A stretch of DNA of 64,000 bases, taken from Saprospiraceae bacterium (GTDB lineage Bacteria > Bacteroidota > Bacteroidia > Chitinophagales > Saprospiraceae). Positions 50,867 through 59,126 of the stretch are shown one piece after another. The first letter of the stretch is position 1, and each line of letters begins with the position of its first letter. The notes beneath the pieces were generated by a model. It made no database searches, was not told where the DNA came from, and worked only from the letters and a program-made list of their open reading frames with translations. The DNA lies in the NCBI GenBank assembly GCA_020627535.1, contig JAHDGU010000008.1, positions 62,001 to 126,000 of the forward strand, given 5' to 3'. Made by a program: the position numbers and the translations under genes.

Positions 50867-51670
50867 ATGAGGATCAGATTGAAACTAGCGGTTATAGCTT
50901 CTATTTTTCTTCTAGCCAGTAGTTGCTCCAAGCGAATGAACTCAGATAGTATTGAGGCTTTTACTTTGTCTTATAGATCGATAGTCCAAAATATGACTCA
51001 AGATCAACGTAAATATTTCAACTCTGATTTAAATCTCATTCTGCTAGAAGATATCCTGAGGGATCCCAATCCTGAAAGAAGTATTGCATTTATGAATGAA
51101 GATTTAGTGGATAGTATACTTCTTGAGAATCACATCAGTCGCGTTGACGCTTTTACGCTTGGTGATATCCGCTATCACGCTGAAGAGGCAAAGAGGAGAT
51201 ACAAGAACTTGTATCGACAAAGAAAGGATACCTTACTGCGTCAAAACTCAGAGCTTGATAGCCTAGAAATCATTGATCATTCATATCGCCCTGCTTCGAA
51301 TGATAGTGATGCTTTCCTGTCAGTGGTCGTGTTGAATAAGTACATTGATGAGCTTGATGAACTAAAATTCAACTTAGAAATCAGCAATGACTTCACGGTG
51401 TTTGTCCAAGCCGACATTGAGCTAAGCTTGGAGGAGAGTCTCAAAATGAATGAACGTAGGCAATTAGATATTAATTTGACGAAGGAACCTGACTTGAGAG
51501 CTTCAAACCTTCGCTTAGACGGTAGATCCGAAGTGATGATTACAGCCTTTAGATCAGTTCAAAGAGGATATATTCGGAGATCGGAGTTGCAAATGCTAGA
51601 CTTGAGTTCATTGTTGGAAGCTCTGACTTATGATTCTGACCTCATGATTGAGGCGTTGAGATTGAAATAG
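50867..51670 (+). CDS. lipoprotein of unknown function
   Basis: 267 aa from the ATG at 50867; an ATG at 50858 adds three residues. Signal peptide LKLAVIASIFLLASSC ends in a lipobox Cys. The remainder is hydrophilic and helical with no recognised motif: many Asp-Ser-Leu and Glu-Glu-Ser segments and two basic patches (EEAKRRYKNLYRQRKD and QRGYIRRSEL). It is noticeably more AT-rich than its neighbours. It converges with the glycosyltransferase operon. Confidence 0.68.
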   Translation: MRIRLKLAVIASIFLLASSCSKRMNSDSIEAFTLSYRSIVQNMTQDQRKYFNSDLNLILLEDILRDPNPERSIAFMNEDLVDSILLENHISRVDAFTLGDIRYHAEEAKRRYKNLYRQRKDTLLRQNSELDSLEIIDHSYRPASNDSDAFLSVVVLNKYIDELDELKFNLEISNDFTVFVQADIELSLEESLKMNERRQLDINLTKEPDLRASNLRLDGRSEVMITAFRSVQRGYIRRSELQMLDLSSLLEALTYDSDLMIEALRLK

Positions 51671-51696
51671 CTCGAGGTCAAGCTGAACTGCTTTTA

Positions 51697-53082
51697 TCAC
51701 TGATTCTCTACTAGCTCTCTGCTTTCCACCTTAGGATCCTCATCCATCAGCCATGGAAAGATCGAGCAATCCCTCAGCCACTCCCACAAAAAGGCAATGA
51801 AGACCATGCTGTATTCGAGTACAATCCATGCGTACTTTTCACTAGCATCACCTTGATAGTAGTGAGAGTAACTCAGGACCACCAGAATACTCCAGAGAAT
51901 CGGAAATCGAAATCTCGTGAAGATGCTCAAGAAGATGGGCACACTCAGATACCAAGGATGTACCGTCGTGCTCAAGAATAGATAAATGCAATAGGCCCAG
52001 AGCATCAGGGATATGATCCGGTACCAGTCTAGTCGCTTTCGACCTGCTAGACTATTGAGTGTGATGATGATCAGGCTTACAATCCCAAGTAGAGGTCCTA
52101 TCCATGCGATCAAATTGTAGCCTTTGAAGGCATAGCCGATCTTACGCACGAGATAATAGACGCTCGCATTAAATTCAAATGACCTGAAGTACAAATCAAT
52201 GCTGTCAAGGAACTTGGCACCAGCGATGGACCATACGCAAGGTGTCAGAATGATTCCACTCAGGAGCGCTGTCAAGATCAACATTCCCACAAGTGGTCTG
52301 CGCTGCTCGACACGCCGCCAGAGTAGAGGTAGTAGGATCAGTGGCGTGAGCTTCACACCGATGGCCACAGCCCATCCCATAGCGGACTTCCAAAGTGGTC
52401 CTTTGATACAGAAATAAAGTCCCACACTGAGGCCGCTCAGCACCAAGACTTCCATGTGAAGGTTCCCAGATAGCTCTATGATGATCAGAGGATTGAGAGC
52501 GTAGAGGAAAATCCGCTCCACTCGTTGCTGAAGTAAGCGTAATATCTTGAGACCAAAGAACACGGTGAGGCTTTCACCCAACAGAATGATCAATTTCAAA
52601 ATGATGGTAAATCCTACGATGCTTTTTGGCGAAAGCCAAGCACCGATCGAAAATACTAGCTGACTGATCGTAGGATAGACGGAGTAGTAATCTGGACTGT
52701 TGAGAGAGGCATATAGATCCTCGCTCAAGTACTCAAATCCAGATTGACCGATGATCTCACTCGGCAAATGATGAAAGGGATTGGCACCATTGATGACCAG
52801 TAAGCCATCCCAATAAAACCGATATACATCATCGGAGAGGAGTGGGCTTGCGCCCAAAAGAATTAGGCGCGCAATCAGAGCCACAATGAGCCAATATCGT
52901 ATCTGCTTGATCGTGAATTTCCTTGGTTTGAGATAGAGTATGATCACGGCAGCAAATGCCGCGGCATATCCCAGTACAAGAGGTACGAACTGCTCCTGGG
53001 TCGGTACATATCCCAAGAAGCCAATGGCCGTCAAGAAGACGGCTGTCAATATTCCATATTGGACTCGATCTCTGAGGGCCAT
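51697..53082 (-). CDS. integral-membrane GT-C type glycosyltransferase
   Basis: 461 aa, about 11-12 TM helices. The first periplasmic loop carries the acidic LLSDDVYRFYWDGLL motif, as in the GT87/MptB-like polyprenol-phosphate-mannose-dependent family, where the Asp pair is catalytic. It would use a lipid-linked sugar on the outer face of the inner membrane. The lipid-linked donor is likely made by the DPM-like protein encoded two genes upstream. Last gene of a four-gene minus-strand operon, 10 bp after the CesA-like gene. Two hairpin-motif copies are inside (52621-52637 and 52844-52859). Confidence 0.88.
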   Translation of the reverse strand: MALRDRVQYGILTAVFLTAIGFLGYVPTQEQFVPLVLGYAAAFAAVIILYLKPRKFTIKQIRYWLIVALIARLILLGASPLLSDDVYRFYWDGLLVINGANPFHHLPSEIIGQSGFEYLSEDLYASLNSPDYYSVYPTISQLVFSIGAWLSPKSIVGFTIILKLIILLGESLTVFFGLKILRLLQQRVERIFLYALNPLIIIELSGNLHMEVLVLSGLSVGLYFCIKGPLWKSAMGWAVAIGVKLTPLILLPLLWRRVEQRRPLVGMLILTALLSGIILTPCVWSIAGAKFLDSIDLYFRSFEFNASVYYLVRKIGYAFKGYNLIAWIGPLLGIVSLIIITLNSLAGRKRLDWYRIISLMLWAYCIYLFLSTTVHPWYLSVPIFLSIFTRFRFPILWSILVVLSYSHYYQGDASEKYAWIVLEYSMVFIAFLWEWLRDCSIFPWLMDEDPKVESRELVENQ

Positions 53083-53092
53083 GAAGAAAATG

Positions 53093-54580
53093 CTATCTCA
53101 ATCTAAAGTGTCTGACTGAAAAGTAAAAGATCGTAGTGAATCCAAGGGCAAGCATGCTATGGAAAAAAACAAATGTCCATTCCTCTCGCACAAAGGCCAT
53201 GACCACAGCCATGATAAAGTAGAGGGCCATCAAGCCTTCCAGGTAAGTGGTCATCGGGAGCTTCACTGCGAGGTAATTGGCATTTTTGAAGCTATCCTTC
53301 AGAGTTTTGATGTCAAACTTGGGCGTACGGATGAAAGCTGATTTCTTGCCGAGATAACCCTGCAAGACCGCAATGCTATTGTGCAAGGACAAGCCCATGG
53401 ATAGAGCGAGAAACAATGGAAAGAGGACCAAAAATTTCAACACTGTCTTTGCGCTTGGATCCTGTATCATCTGGGCGCGATAGTTGCCCACAAAATAGAC
53501 AGCGATCAGACTCAAGAATCCCAGCAAAAACAAGCCGAATATCGTACTGTCAAAGCCAAGGAAATTGGTCAAGAAGATCAGTGGTACACTGAAGATGCCT
53601 GTCAGAAAGATCACCAAGAAGATCCCACTGGAGAGGAGATGAATCGTTGCGTGAAACTTCTTAGAAAATGGTAAGTCGCTCTTCCATACTGTAGGCAATA
53701 CCTTGACCGCGGTCTCAGCGCCACCTTTCATCCAGCGAAACTGCTGACTCTTGAGGCCATTCATCTCTGCGGGTAGCTCTGCGGGCGAGCCGAGTTCCTC
53801 AAGATATACGATCTCCCAGCCCTTGAGCTGTGCGCGATAACTGAGATCTAGATCTTCGGTCAGGGTATCAGCTTCCCAGCCACCAGCATCTTCGATCGTC
53901 TTGGTGCGCCAGACTCCTGCCGTACCATTGAACTGAAGCATATAGTTGCCGGCTTTGCGACCGACTTGTTCTACCGTGAAGTGAACATTGAGCTGGAATG
54001 CCTGCAGGCGAGTGATGATCGAGTAGTCCTCATTGATATGTTCCCAGCGAGATTGTACCACTCCGACCCGATCATTGATCAAGAAGTGGGGGATGGTCTT
54101 GCGCAAAAACTCCTTGCGCGGCAAGAAGTCGGCATCGAAGATCGCGATGAATTCACCTTTTACATATTGCATGCCATACTTGAGGGCTCCTGCCTTGTAC
54201 CCGCTACGATCTGTCCGTGTTACCAGCTCGATGTCGTAGCCTTTGGCGCGATATTCATCCACCTTGGCTTGGCTCAGATCTACCGTCACGTCACTGCTAT
54301 CATCGAGGATCTGGATTTGCATCTTTTCCTTCGGGTAGTCAAGTTCGCAGATACAGTCTATCAGACGTTCCACCACGTACTGTTCATTGTACAGAGGCAA
54401 TTGGATCGTGACGATCGGGAGATGTCCATTGAGCTCTGGTTGAGGCTTCGGGTGGAGGCGATCATGCTTGATCTTCTTCTGGTAGTTGTACAAGAGATGA
54501 AACTGCATGAGGCAAAAGAGCGTGATATAGCTCAGCGCTATGAGATACAGTCCGATGAGGATATATGCGATGATGACCAA
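53093..54580 (-). CDS. membrane processive glycosyltransferase family 2 (cellulose-synthase-like)
   Basis: 495 aa, TTG start. One N-terminal TM helix, a cytoplasmic GT-A domain and four to five C-terminal TM helices. Catalytic motifs of processive GT2 enzymes: VTIQLPLYNE, QILDDSSD (first Asp), IFDADFLP (DxD), LTEDLDLSYR (base Asp) and QQFRWMKGGAE (Q/RxxRW). It probably polymerises or transfers a beta-linked hexose across the membrane. It is 3 bp after the DPM-like gene. Confidence 0.93.
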   Translation of the reverse strand: MVIIAYILIGLYLIALSYITLFCLMQFHLLYNYQKKIKHDRLHPKPQPELNGHLPIVTIQLPLYNEQYVVERLIDCICELDYPKEKMQIQILDDSSDVTVDLSQAKVDEYRAKGYDIELVTRTDRSGYKAGALKYGMQYVKGEFIAIFDADFLPRKEFLRKTIPHFLINDRVGVVQSRWEHINEDYSIITRLQAFQLNVHFTVEQVGRKAGNYMLQFNGTAGVWRTKTIEDAGGWEADTLTEDLDLSYRAQLKGWEIVYLEELGSPAELPAEMNGLKSQQFRWMKGGAETAVKVLPTVWKSDLPFSKKFHATIHLLSSGIFLVIFLTGIFSVPLIFLTNFLGFDSTIFGLFLLGFLSLIAVYFVGNYRAQMIQDPSAKTVLKFLVLFPLFLALSMGLSLHNSIAVLQGYLGKKSAFIRTPKFDIKTLKDSFKNANYLAVKLPMTTYLEGLMALYFIMAVVMAFVREEWTFVFFHSMLALGFTTIFYFSVRHFRLR

Positions 54581-54583
54581 GGC

Positions 54584-55279
54584 CTACAAATATTTAAAGA
54601 TTGTCCATAAGATTTTGTGTCCGGCAAGGATCGTTCCCTTCACAGTGCCAGACACTTTTGACGTGCCGATCCGATTGCGATAGTCCACTGCCACCTCAGA
54701 GCAGGCCATACCTTGCTTAGCCGCCTTGACTTGCATCTCCACAGTCCATCCGTACGTGCGATCCTGCATCTCTAGTTTCATCAGACTGTCGTAGCGCACA
54801 GCTCTGAAAGGACCTAGGTCCGAAAACTCGTAGCGGTAAAAGAGTTTGATCAACGTCGTCGCTAGCCAGTTACCAAAGATCTGCTGAGGTTTCATCGATC
54901 CTCGTTCAAGCTCTCCCAAGGCTCGTGAGCCGATGACTAGGTCTTGACTTTCGTCAAAAAGCTTGGACGTTAATAATGGCATCTGCTCAGGATAGTCAGA
55001 GTGATCTCCATCAAGGAAGACAATCGCATCTGGCAATGGGTCTAGTTTTGCCACGTGCGCCATGCCTGCGAGACATGCATTGCCATAGCCTGGAGTAGGA
55101 GCGTCGACGACTGTAGCGCCAGCCTCAGATGCGACCTTGGCCGTGTCATCAGTGCTAGCATTATTGCATACGAGTATATGTCGCACAAGGTCTTTGGGAA
55201 TCTCTTCGACCACCTTGTGGATCGACTTCTCTTCGTTGAATGCAGGAATGATGACGTCTATGACTCGGGATGTGCTCAT
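54584..55279 (-). CDS. family 2 glycosyltransferase, polyprenyl-phosphate sugar synthase-like
   Basis: 231 aa, a GT-A domain without C-terminal TM helices: DVIIPAFNEEKSI, VCNNASTDDTAKVA, AIVFLDGDHSDYPEQ (DxD) and DLGPFRAVRYDSL. This is the dolichyl-phosphate-mannose-synthase-like group that loads a sugar on a polyprenyl phosphate. It would supply the donor for the GT-C enzyme in the same operon. A hairpin-motif copy (54946-54960) encodes LFDESQ. Confidence 0.9.
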   Translation of the reverse strand: MSTSRVIDVIIPAFNEEKSIHKVVEEIPKDLVRHILVCNNASTDDTAKVASEAGATVVDAPTPGYGNACLAGMAHVAKLDPLPDAIVFLDGDHSDYPEQMPLLTSKLFDESQDLVIGSRALGELERGSMKPQQIFGNWLATTLIKLFYRYEFSDLGPFRAVRYDSLMKLEMQDRTYGWTVEMQVKAAKQGMACSEVAVDYRNRIGTSKVSGTVKGTILAGHKILWTIFKYL

Positions 55280-55307
55280 CGGGCGTGTGCAAAGCTAGTA
55301 GATGTAG

Positions 55308-55325
55308 GCGCTGTCGCGCAAATGC
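55308..55325 (-). repeat. dispersed hairpin motif, intergenic copy with GACA loop
   Basis: On the minus strand GCATTT then GCGC-GACA-GCGC, between the MFS transporter stop and the next glycosyltransferase start. The stem is kept, but the loop is one of two GACA variants in the set. Confidence 0.55.
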
Positions 55326-55335
55326 ATTGCCAGAT

Positions 55336-56643
55336 CTACGTGCCCAAGACAGTTTTGTCAGTCTTTTGCAAATTGACTGTCATCAAGATCAGCGCTCCGA
55401 TGATAAAAAGGCCACCAAGAGCCAAAATGCTATACCTCATGCTACCCGTCTGCTGTGACAGCATACCGAAGATGAATGTTCCCATCATCGTGGAGACGTA
55501 GTACATGATATTGTAAAAGCTGAAGAATGAGGCTGACTCATCTTTCTTGTCTTCTATGAGCTTGCTGTAGGTTGCCCTGGAAAGAGCTTGTATACCGCCC
55601 ATAGTAAGTCCCACCAAAAATGCCAAGATATAAAACTTGCTCTTCTCTTCGGTCAAGAAAGCAAATCCACAGACAGATGTCCATAGGATGATGAGCGCCA
55701 TCAATGTGAGCTTGTTTCCTATCCGCTCAGAAATCTTGGCAAATAGATAGGCTCCCAGCGCACCGCAAAGCTGCAGCACAAGTATGAGATAGATGAGTTC
55801 GTCAGAGGCAAAGTCTAATTCCTTCTCTGCGAAGGTCCCCGCGAGATACAATACGGTCTGAACGCCAGCATTATAAAAGAGAAAACTAAAAAGAAAGCGC
55901 TTGGTCTGCACCATAGACTTCAGTTGGTGCAATACGCCTTTGAGTTCTTGGAGTCCTTTACGTACCAAGCCAGAAGTGTCTTCAACACGGTCTTCTTTGG
56001 GCAGTCGCCTAAAGGTTAATTGTGCCCAAGCAATCCACCACACACCTACCAAAAAGAAGGAGATCCTGGCAGGGATGCTCAGATTATTGGCGCTCCACAT
56101 CTCTCCAGTCAAAATCAGGACCAAGCATACTACGAGCAGTATTACGCTACCCACATATCCCAGTACAAATCCCTTCGCACTCAGAGCGTCCATCTCGTGC
56201 TGATCGGCGATGATCGGTAGGAATGAGTTGTAAAATACCAAGCCACCACCAAATCCGATATTGGCAAGTGCAAAGCACGCCAGGCCTAGCCAAAGCAAAC
56301 TGTGTCCTTCAAAGAAAAACATGAGCATGCATGCGATTCCACCGATATAGGTGAAGAGTTTCATGAAACTTTTGCGCCTTCCACCACTATCAGCCATTCC
56401 CGATAGGAGAGGAACAGCAATGATCAGCACAAAGTAGGCAAAGGTGATGGAATAGCTGTAGATCGAGTCATCAGTAAAGTCAATGCCCGCAAAGCTGAAT
56501 TGATCGTCTGCCTGTGAGGAGAAGTACGCCGGGAAGACGGCTGCACTGATGACAAGGGCAAAGGCACTATTGGCCCAGTCAAACATCGCCCAACCATTGT
56601 GTACCTTTTTTCTCGAATAGACCTTACCACTTGATGATTCCAC
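55336..56643 (-). CDS. MFS transporter, UMF1 (Atg22-like) family
   Basis: 435 aa, GTG start, twelve TM helices. The N terminus KKVHNGWAMFDWANSAFALVI is the UMF1 signature, and the loop MADSGGRRKSFMKLF between TM2 and TM3 matches the MFS motif A region. Members are thought to export amino acids or other small solutes. It is the first gene of the minus-strand operon with three glycosyltransferases, 56 bp before the next start; a functional link is uncertain. Divergent from tag. Confidence 0.92.
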   Translation of the reverse strand: MESSSGKVYSRKKVHNGWAMFDWANSAFALVISAAVFPAYFSSQADDQFSFAGIDFTDDSIYSYSITFAYFVLIIAVPLLSGMADSGGRRKSFMKLFTYIGGIACMLMFFFEGHSLLWLGLACFALANIGFGGGLVFYNSFLPIIADQHEMDALSAKGFVLGYVGSVILLVVCLVLILTGEMWSANNLSIPARISFFLVGVWWIAWAQLTFRRLPKEDRVEDTSGLVRKGLQELKGVLHQLKSMVQTKRFLFSFLFYNAGVQTVLYLAGTFAEKELDFASDELIYLILVLQLCGALGAYLFAKISERIGNKLTLMALIILWTSVCGFAFLTEEKSKFYILAFLVGLTMGGIQALSRATYSKLIEDKKDESASFFSFYNIMYYVSTMMGTFIFGMLSQQTGSMRYSILALGGLFIIGALILMTVNLQKTDKTVLGT

Positions 56644-56679
56644 GTGTGCAAAATAGAGAAATTATCAAGAATGCCACTG

Positions 56680-56687
56680 TAGATTTG
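56680..56687 (+). promoter_or_regulatory. -7 element abutting tag start codon
   Basis: TAGATTTG, an exact TAnnTTTG match, ends 4 nt before the ATG at 56692, implying a leaderless transcript. Confidence 0.5.
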
Positions 56688-56691
56688 TCCT

Positions 56692-57243
56692 ATGGCGATT
56701 TCGCACTCATACTGCAAGGCATGTCTGGAAGGTAAGCTATCTGAGTTGCATATGGATTATCACAAGGAGACTTACGGCTTCCCAGCGGCCGATGACAATG
56801 AGCTCCTTGGTCGTATGATATACGAGATCAGTCAAGCAGGTCTCTCTTGGGACACAATCCTCAAGAAGAGAGACAGCATCCGAGTGGCATACGCAGACTT
56901 TGATGTCAATGCGGTAGCACATTTTAGCGAAAGCGATATCCTCAGACTGCTTGACGATACAGGGATCATCCGTATGCGCCGGAAGATCGAAGCAGCCATC
57001 CACAATGCTCAGGTGATTCTCAGCTTGCAAACACAGCACGGCAGTCTAGCGCAGTGGTTGGTCGATCAATCACCGATGGACTTACCCGACTGGCAAAAGC
57101 TCTTCAAGAAGACTTTTCGCTTCATGGGCAATGAGATCACTAAGGAGTTTCTCATGGGTACTGGTACGATTGCTGGAGCTCACGATCCAGAGTGTCCTGT
57201 GCTCAAAGATATCGTACCGCTGGAGCCGCTTTGGACTCGGTAA
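56692..57243 (+). CDS. tag: DNA-3-methyladenine glycosylase I
   Basis: 183 aa. The HhH-fold Tag family is clear: SYCKACLEG, YHKETYGFPAADDNELLGRMIYEIS, QAGLSWDTILKKRDSIR and the C-terminal GAHDPECPV. The zinc snap Cys8, His24, His164 and Cys168 has the family spacing. It removes 3-methyladenine from alkylated DNA. The stop is 34 bp before the rimK ATG. An imperfect hairpin-motif relative lies at 56920-56934. Confidence 0.95.
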   Translation: MAISHSYCKACLEGKLSELHMDYHKETYGFPAADDNELLGRMIYEISQAGLSWDTILKKRDSIRVAYADFDVNAVAHFSESDILRLLDDTGIIRMRRKIEAAIHNAQVILSLQTQHGSLAQWLVDQSPMDLPDWQKLFKKTFRFMGNEITKEFLMGTGTIAGAHDPECPVLKDIVPLEPLWTR

Positions 57244-57277
57244 TTTCTTCACTAGATTTACAGGAAATGCTGCACTT

Positions 57278-58171
57278 ATGAATCTGATCATCCTATCGCG
57301 AAATGCAGCCCTTTACTCGACCAATAGCATCTTCACTGCAGCGAGACGGCGTGGGCATGATGTCCTGATTCTGGACCACATGCTGTGTGAGTTGCACGTA
57401 GGACCCAAGGGACTAGAACTTTACTACTTGGATCAGCCCGTCGGAGGAGCCCACGCGGTCATCCCGCGGATCGGTGCAAGTGCCACGAGCTATGGTGCAG
57501 CGGTGATCAGGCAGTTTGAGCTCAAAGGGATCTACACCTCACTGAGCGCTAGTGCTCTCATGAGAAGCCGAGATAAATTTCACTGCCTGCAGATCTTGGC
57601 CGCCAATGGTATTCCAGTACCTCTCACTGCAATGCAGCATCACTATCAGGAACCTGGTCCCATGCTAGATCGTCTTGATCAAGAAAAGTCTGTGATCAAG
57701 CTGCTTGCCAGCACACAGGGAGCAGGGGTAGTGCTCAGTGACTCGAGATTAAATGCCGAGTCTGTGATCGAAGCTTTCCAGAAGACAAGAAATAAGGTGC
57801 TGGTGCAAGAGTATATCGCAGAAAGCAAAGGCTCAGACGTCCGCATCTTCGTTGTCAATGGAGAGGTAGTCGCCACCATGAAGCGAACAGCCGCAGAAGG
57901 TGATTTTCGATCAAATTTTCATCGGGGAGGGAGCACAGAGACGGTCAAGATCACTGACGATGAGCGGAAGCATGCATTGAGAGCATGTAAGGTGCTTGGG
58001 CTAGAGATCGCTGGTGTCGATGTCCTGCGTAGCGATCAAGGGCCGATGATCATAGAGGTCAATGCCTCACCAGGACTCGAAGGCATCGAGACAACAACGG
58101 GCATTGATATCTCCGAGAAAATCATACAATACATAGAGCGTAAGATGCAAAAGAGAAATAGAGGATTTTGA
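57278..58171 (+). CDS. rimK: RimK family ATP-grasp ligase
   Basis: 297 aa from the ATG at 57278; upstream in-frame codons overlap tag. The ATP-grasp features are VIKLLASTQGAGVVL (phosphate-binding), VQEYIAESKGSDVRIFVVNGEVVATMKR, and MIIEVNASPGLEGIE with the Mg-binding Glu and Asn. RimK adds glutamates to the C terminus of ribosomal protein S6. One bp separates it from the next gene, an AstE/AspA-like hydrolase often found beside rimK. Confidence 0.94.
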   Translation: MNLIILSRNAALYSTNSIFTAARRRGHDVLILDHMLCELHVGPKGLELYYLDQPVGGAHAVIPRIGASATSYGAAVIRQFELKGIYTSLSASALMRSRDKFHCLQILAANGIPVPLTAMQHHYQEPGPMLDRLDQEKSVIKLLASTQGAGVVLSDSRLNAESVIEAFQKTRNKVLVQEYIAESKGSDVRIFVVNGEVVATMKRTAAEGDFRSNFHRGGSTETVKITDDERKHALRACKVLGLEIAGVDVLRSDQGPMIIEVNASPGLEGIETTTGIDISEKIIQYIERKMQKRNRGF

Positions 58172-58172
58172 T

Positions 58173-59126
58173 ATGATAGAAGATTGGAAGATTAATTCTC
58201 ATACCGTAGCTGCAGGTGAAACTAAGGAACTCAGACTCAATGTCGGTCGCCTCCCCTCCGATAGTGCGATCTATATACATGCTCTGATTCACCGTTCGAC
58301 AAATCCAGGACCGACGGTACTGATACTTGGTGGAGTGCATGGAGATGAGATATGTGGCATTGAGATCGTGCGACAATGTCTCACAGAAGGGCTATTTGAT
58401 GATCTCTTGATCGGCAATGTCATCGCCATACCCTTACTCAATATTTACGGATTCATCAACTTCTCGAGGGAGGTGCCTGACGGGAAGGATGTCAATAGGA
58501 GTTTCCCAGGTAACAGTCGAGGTTCACTGGCAAGCAGGGTAGCTCGTACGCTGACAAGAAGGATCTTGCCCTTGACGGATATTGCCATGGATTTTCATAC
58601 TGGTGGTGCCTCGAGGTACAATTATCCTCAAGTGCGCTATAGTGTCAAAGACTCGGAGAGTAAGCGACTTGCAGAGATCTTCGCGGCTCCCTACACCATT
58701 GGCAAAGCAGAGATCAAAGGCTCGCTGAGACGTGAGACGATCAAGCGGGGTATACCCACTCTGGTGTACGAGGGCGGAGAGGCACTGCGACTTGATGGCT
58801 TTGCCATAGATCGTGGGAAGGCCGGAATCAAGCGTGTCTTGCACGATCTAGGAATGATCAAGGAGCCAAGGAGTCTATTTCCAGCTCGTACACAGCATGT
58901 CAAGGCCAGTGGATGGGTGCGGGCCAGCGAAGCAGGAATCTTTACGTGGTCCAAGCAGTCCGGAGAAAAAGTCAAAAAATCGGAACCACTAGGCTATATC
59001 CATGATCCCTACGGATCCAAACGGGTCGCTGTCCTGTCCAATACGGATGGCCATATCATAGGACACAACAATGCGCCTGTTGTCAATGTGGGTGACGCTC
59101 TTTTTCACATTGCTACCGGGATATGA
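58173..59126 (+). CDS. succinylglutamate desuccinylase/aspartoacylase family zinc hydrolase
   Basis: 317 aa of the M14-like AstE/AspA family. Zinc ligands are GGVHGDEICG (His, Glu) and AMDFHTGG (His); VPDGKDVNRSFPG provides substrate-binding Arg and Asn. The last 90 residues form the beta-rich lid domain (GIFTWSKQSGEKVKKSEPLGYI). It cleaves an amide bond on an acidic amino acid or a short acidic tail. Its place directly after rimK suggests it trims or counters the ligase's product (inference). Its stop overlaps the dacB ATG by 4 nt. Confidence 0.92.
   Translation: MIEDWKINSHTVAAGETKELRLNVGRLPSDSAIYIHALIHRSTNPGPTVLILGGVHGDEICGIEIVRQCLTEGLFDDLLIGNVIAIPLLNIYGFINFSREVPDGKDVNRSFPGNSRGSLASRVARTLTRRILPLTDIAMDFHTGGASRYNYPQVRYSVKDSESKRLAEIFAAPYTIGKAEIKGSLRRETIKRGIPTLVYEGGEALRLDGFAIDRGKAGIKRVLHDLGMIKEPRSLFPARTQHVKASGWVRASEAGIFTWSKQSGEKVKKSEPLGYIHDPYGSKRVAVLSNTDGHIIGHNNAPVVNVGDALFHIATGI

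Noticed and set aside
53966-54610. 214-codon plus-strand frame opposite the CesA-like glycosyltransferase
   Set aside because: It lies fully opposite conserved catalytic motifs of a clear gene and has no domain of its own.
56920-56934. Possible extra copy of the hairpin motif (ATTTT, AGC-GAAA-GCG) in tag
   Set aside because: One stem position does not pair, so it was left out of the count of 24.
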